A DNA stretch of 64,000 nt from Dipteronia dyeriana (taxonomy: Eukaryota; Streptophyta; Magnoliopsida; Sapindales; Sapindaceae). The notes beneath the pieces were generated by a model. The model was not told the origin of the DNA, did not search any database, and worked only from the letters and a program-made list of their open reading frames with translations. Location of the stretch: the NCBI GenBank assembly GCA_032871835.1, contig CM065296.1, positions 116,446,146 through 116,510,145 of the forward strand. The letters run 5' to 3'. The position numbers and the translations under genes were made by a program. This document shows, piece after piece, positions 60,316 to 64,000 of the stretch (its first letter is position 1; the number at the start of each line of letters is the position of its first letter).

Positions 60316-61105
60316 CAAGTATCGTGTTTTATTTTTTACCGTTTTTATGATTAATGTTTCAAAAAATAAAATTCCATTTTTTATTTAATAAAATATTTTC
60401 ATGTTTTTTCATTTTTTACTGAATCAACTCAGAAAGGAAAATAACTTACCGAGTCAACCCAGTATTCTCTCCATCAACACAACTGAGTCAACTCACTTTT
60501 CTTTTTCATCAATACAACTGAGTCAACTCAGCTTATTCTCTATCAACACAACCAACCTCTGCATCTAGAACTCCGTCGTCAGCATCTCTAATTCCTCCTC
60601 TGTCTCCAGATCCACCAAGATCGTCGTCAACCTCCGTCAAGTGCCACCGAAATCCTCTCCCACACCAACGAAATCGAGAAACAGAGGAAGCATTACAAAC
60701 TGGATTAGAAATCATTGTGCCCCTACACTGTCGGATTACGAATCGGCCTCCTCCGAAGACTTCGGCGTCGCCGATGGAAGTCAGCTCTCCTCTAACCTCC
60801 ATCGTCGGGTGGTGGCGCCACCAGTGAGCAATGGTGGCCACCGTACAGTTCAATAAATTATTCTAGTTTTTTAACTTTTCATTTTTTTTAAATTATTATT
60901 AATTCAAAAAATTAGCACTATTAAATATGAGGATATTATTGTCTTTACATTAAAATGGTAGCGGCATCATAGACATTTTAATGACAAGAAGCCAACTTTC
61001 CCAATAATCAGCTTCCAAAAGGTACCTCTAACCAACTTCTTAAAAACTGATTATTTGATAAGCAAATTATGAAATAAGTTGATTATGGAATGTTTACCCA
61101 ACATT
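60056..61105. mobile_element. Non-autonomous DNA element carrying a GC-rich segment
   Basis: The left subterminal GCTTATTGAATAATCCGTTT (60076) pairs with the reversed right TGCTTATCAAATAATCAGTT (61070), and the left end abuts AAGGCTATGTTTGAG. The AT-rich flanks enclose a GC-rich block (60540-60855) that is open in two frames but has no recognisable domain. Before it, GAGTCAACTCAG-like units recur at 60421, 60452, 60484 and 60520. Confidence 0.5.
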
Positions 61106-61890
61106 TTATGGGTCCTAGATTATCATATAAATGATTATTTCACAAGTTTAAGCAATACCAAGTATAGCTTAAACCTACTTAGTATTGGTTTGGAAGTCGG
61201 AACTATTCCAATTCCATTTGGGGTGAATAAGTCAATGGAAAATTCCCAAACAAAGAATAGACTAAACCAACATTCGAGAGTATAGTTGTTAAGTTTGGTG
61301 TTTGGCTAAACTTCAAATTAAGTTTCACTTTTTTTCCTTCTTTGACCATCCACTCATATTCTCACACTATTTAATTAACTAATTAATTAAACAATTAAGG
61401 TATTTAATTTACAATAATAATATAATGATCTAAAATCAATCTATCACAGTCTTCAAATATGTTTGGTTACCGGTTTACATTGTTTAGAATACAGCTCATC
61501 TAACATGGATCAAGTGGACAAATCATGAGTTATTTTATTTGTTTGTTTATTTTGAAAATAAATTATGAGTTACTTTAAGTGGAAGTTTAATTAATGTAAT
61601 ATTCGAAGGTATATGTAATAATTCTAGCAGCCTACTTGCCCAAGTATCACCGGACTTAGTCACTACTTAGGTCCCACCATTATAATTTTACATAAAATAT
61701 ATTATTGTAGAGGATCCCTCAACCCTCATCTCTCCATGTTATATGATTATCGATTTCTGTGCATCTATGCAAAAAATAAAAAATAAAAAGGTGTACATGA
61801 TACCATATCACCCTCCACTAGTAAAAATGTTACTCCTAGTCCCATTACATTCTCAAACCTCGATAATACAAAGACCACGGGTCCATCCAA

Positions 61891-61930
<40 letters not shown>

Positions 61931-62132
61931 TAAAAAAAAAACTCAAAGTATTAATAGTGCATTTAGTTTCAAGAGTATTGATTTTTATTTTTATTATAAT
62001 TTATATAAAAATAGTAAAAAGTAATTTTAAAATCATAAATGATTCGAGGTTTTGTAACGAGGGATACAACTCGATGGGTGCATACACTTCACATTTGTAA
62101 AATGTAAATATACAGGGTATACAATTGGACTG

Positions 62133-62169
<37 letters not shown>

Positions 62170-62691
62170 GGCTTTTACGTCAAAGTTAATATAACTCGAA
62201 TCACAACCTTGCAATATAAATACATGGGACATACAATTGGACTGATATGATCTTGTAATATATATAAATTGGCTTTTACGTGAAACTTAACGTAGATATT
62301 AATTTTTTTTTAATGCATATTGATATATATTTTTGGGAAGTAATGGGTTTAAGTAACACTTTTTCAACCTTCAAAAGTGAAATTATTGCTGTTTTAATAA
62401 CCGTTGTTTTATTAACTCCAAAATAGATGGTGAGATCAAAATATCTCCACTCATTCTTTTACTTATTTTCATTTTTTATTTTCTCTATTTTTCTCTTCCC
62501 TTCTTTCTCTCCATTCACAATTCTCATAAATTATCTTCTCTAAAAAAATTTCTTCCTATTTAATTCATTCGCAATGAACGATTTATAAAGATAACTAAGT
62601 CATATCTTTTCAAAATCTAAGTTCACCGGGTTTGAAGAGTAGATCCATTTCTTTCACTTAGTTATTTCCTTTGATTTTTTTTCTCTCTTAA
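61106..62691. other. Intergenic, with (TA)n tracts
   Basis: AT-rich sequence. (TA)n runs lie at about 61894-61926 and 62138-62166. The latter is followed by a ~35-base direct repeat (ATACAATTGGACTGATAT and TATAAATTGGCTTTTACGT) at 62115-62190 and 62230-62285. No gene. Confidence 0.4.
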
Positions 62692-62893
62692 ATTCGAGAT
62701 TAATTTTATAAAATCGAGACTTATTGGGACAAAATCGAGATTTATTGGGTTGAATTCGAAACTTATTGGTCAAATTAGAGACTTAATGGGATAAATTCGA
62801 GACTTACCAGTCAAAATCGAGATTTAATGGGGAAGATTCGAGACTTATTTTAAAATTCGAGACTTATAATATATTTTTTAAATTTCGAAACTT
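62692..62893. repeat. Minisatellite, ~21-bp unit AAAATCGAGACTTATTGGG
   Basis: About nine imperfect head-to-tail units of (A)AATTCGAGACTTATTGGGA type fill the stretch; the core CGAGAYTTA or CGAAACTTA recurs every 19-25 bases. It ends where a GC-richer segment begins. Confidence 0.85.
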
Positions 62894-63440
62894 GCTGGAG
62901 GCAAGATAGATAAAAATATGGTATTCTTCTTCATCGCGATAGATGTCTGTATAGTGATAGAGACGAGCTGACGTCGGTACTTGTTGACTCCGACAATAGT
63001 CGAATCTGGAAGATCGGACAATGCCGAGTTTGTTGGTGTCATCGGATTCACGACAGATCGATATAGATCTGACGATGAATGTTTGACGACGGTTTGAGTT
63101 TGACTTCGTTTCTCTCTCCATATACAGCTCGAAACTTAAAACGGACACTTCAGTTACAAACTTACAACGGTTGGCACCCGACAAACGTTTCTCCAATGGT
63201 TTGGTTGGTCAACTCACCGGTTGGCTGTGGTCAACTCACCGGTTGGCTGTGGTCAACTCCATCGGTTGACCGTGACAACTTCATTAATGGAGCTCCATCA
63301 ATAGAGGTTTTTGAAAGAAATTATAAAAGGACCACTAAGAGGAAAGGATAGACGAGTGTTTTTTTTTTCTTTTCCAAATTCCATTATTGATGCTATTTAA
63401 ACTAGATTTATTAACGTGATGTTAACTGTGTAAACCATTC
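62894..63440. other. GC-richer segment with a short tandem repeat
   Basis: This patch is markedly richer in GC than its surroundings and is open on both strands (a 110-codon minus frame ending at 62864), without a recognisable domain. At 63205-63265 the ~22-base unit GTCAACTCACCGGTTGGCTG repeats about 2.5 times, with a fourth diverged copy. It may be a captured gene fragment inside a transposon. Confidence 0.35.
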
Positions 63441-63781
63441 TTAAAAAAATGCCATATAATTTTTCAGCCCATATTTTTGGTGGGTATATCAAACAGGAAT
63501 CACATACATAACTGCACGGAAATGTCATCTAACAATGCATATGCTTGCAAAAATGACAATATATGTATATATAGTCGTCCACTCCACATCAAACTGTCAT
63601 ATGATGTGGACAAACCATGATTTATTTCAACTTATTATTTGCTTACGAAAACTACAAAAGGAACTTATTTATATCAACGTCAGTAAAAAACAACACTATC
63701 CAAAATTTAAGGTTTACGTTTAGGGAATACGGATAATTATTTCTTTCAAATATTTATCTCTATAAATTCATTATTTTCGAT

Positions 63782-63824
<43 letters not shown>

Positions 63825-64000
63825 GGATAGTAAGTTCTTTCACAGTATGACAGTAGTATATATTTTATATTGAATGTATTCAAATGCTTATTGACATTGA
63901 TAGCACATAGCACTCTAATTTTAAATATCAAACTTCTTAGGAAAAGTTCGGTCATTCTCACGCTTCCCAAAACGTAATACAAAGTTGGTGGACATGAAAA
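63441..64000. other. Intergenic, (TA)n tract
   Basis: AT-rich, with a (TA)n tract at about 63785-63821. No feature supported. Confidence 0.4.

Noticed and set aside
60533..60856. Small genes on both strands in the GC-rich block
   Set aside because: Open on both strands because of base composition, lies inside a transposon-like element, no recognisable domain.

Overview
This is a piece of plant nuclear genome, most likely from a eudicot. It is AT-rich, with long (TA)n tracts, GT-AG introns, many small DNA-transposon relics and typical plant gene families. The species cannot be named from the sequence. I see no operons, CRISPR arrays, organellar DNA or rRNA genes.

Seven protein-coding genes are supported, listed by coordinate. 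(1) The 3' part of a P-class pentatricopeptide-repeat (PPR) gene (1-1769, +). (2) An intronless GATL1/PARVUS-type family-8 glycosyltransferase (13978-15069, -). (3) A tail-anchored RMA-like RING ubiquitin ligase (23020-23706, -) with a large 5'UTR intron. (4) A single-exon ELO-like membrane protein that has lost the elongase hallmark motifs (30990-31859, +). (5) A three-exon LPAT4/5-type acyltransferase (36973-39202, +). (6) A two-exon thaumatin-like protein (44109-45045, +). (7) A 17-exon leishmanolysin-type (M8) zinc metalloprotease with EGF-like repeats (46665-53662, -). For genes 5-7 I derived the exon boundaries by hand; the coding phases close exactly (376, 246 and 858 codons).

Just downstream of the PPR gene (2475-3425) lies a broken remnant of a DA1-like gene: two tandem UIM-coding exons and a frameshifted LIM-domain exon. 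Together with genes 1-6 this gives the order DA1 - PPR - GATL1 - RING - ELO - LPAT - thaumatin. From memory of Arabidopsis locus numbers, that order interleaves the two duplicated blocks At1g19270-At1g19320 and At1g74990-At1g75050, so this window appears to keep the ancestral undivided order. The genes share history rather than an obvious common pathway. Several act in the secretory system: xylan synthesis, ER-membrane ubiquitination, phospholipid acylation, secreted defence protein and secreted or surface protease.

The space between genes is mostly transposon debris. The best-defined elements, each with matching target-site duplications, are: a GGAACC-rich hAT MITE nested in an older MITE (8795-9134), a related one inside a protease intron (50997-51222), a GGGGAT-rich hAT element (40832-41449), a 1.5-kb Mutator-like element with doubled termini (27574-29080) and a solo LTR (41730-42608). 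There are also a seven-copy ~160-bp tandem array inside the RING gene's 5'UTR intron, a cluster of four CACGTG boxes (42805-42978), a ~21-bp minisatellite (62692-62893) and a 76-bp (TA)n tract. No previously undescribed system of defence or mobile type is evident. The most distinctive observations are the DA1 remnant with its syntenic context and the ELO homologue without its active-site motifs.
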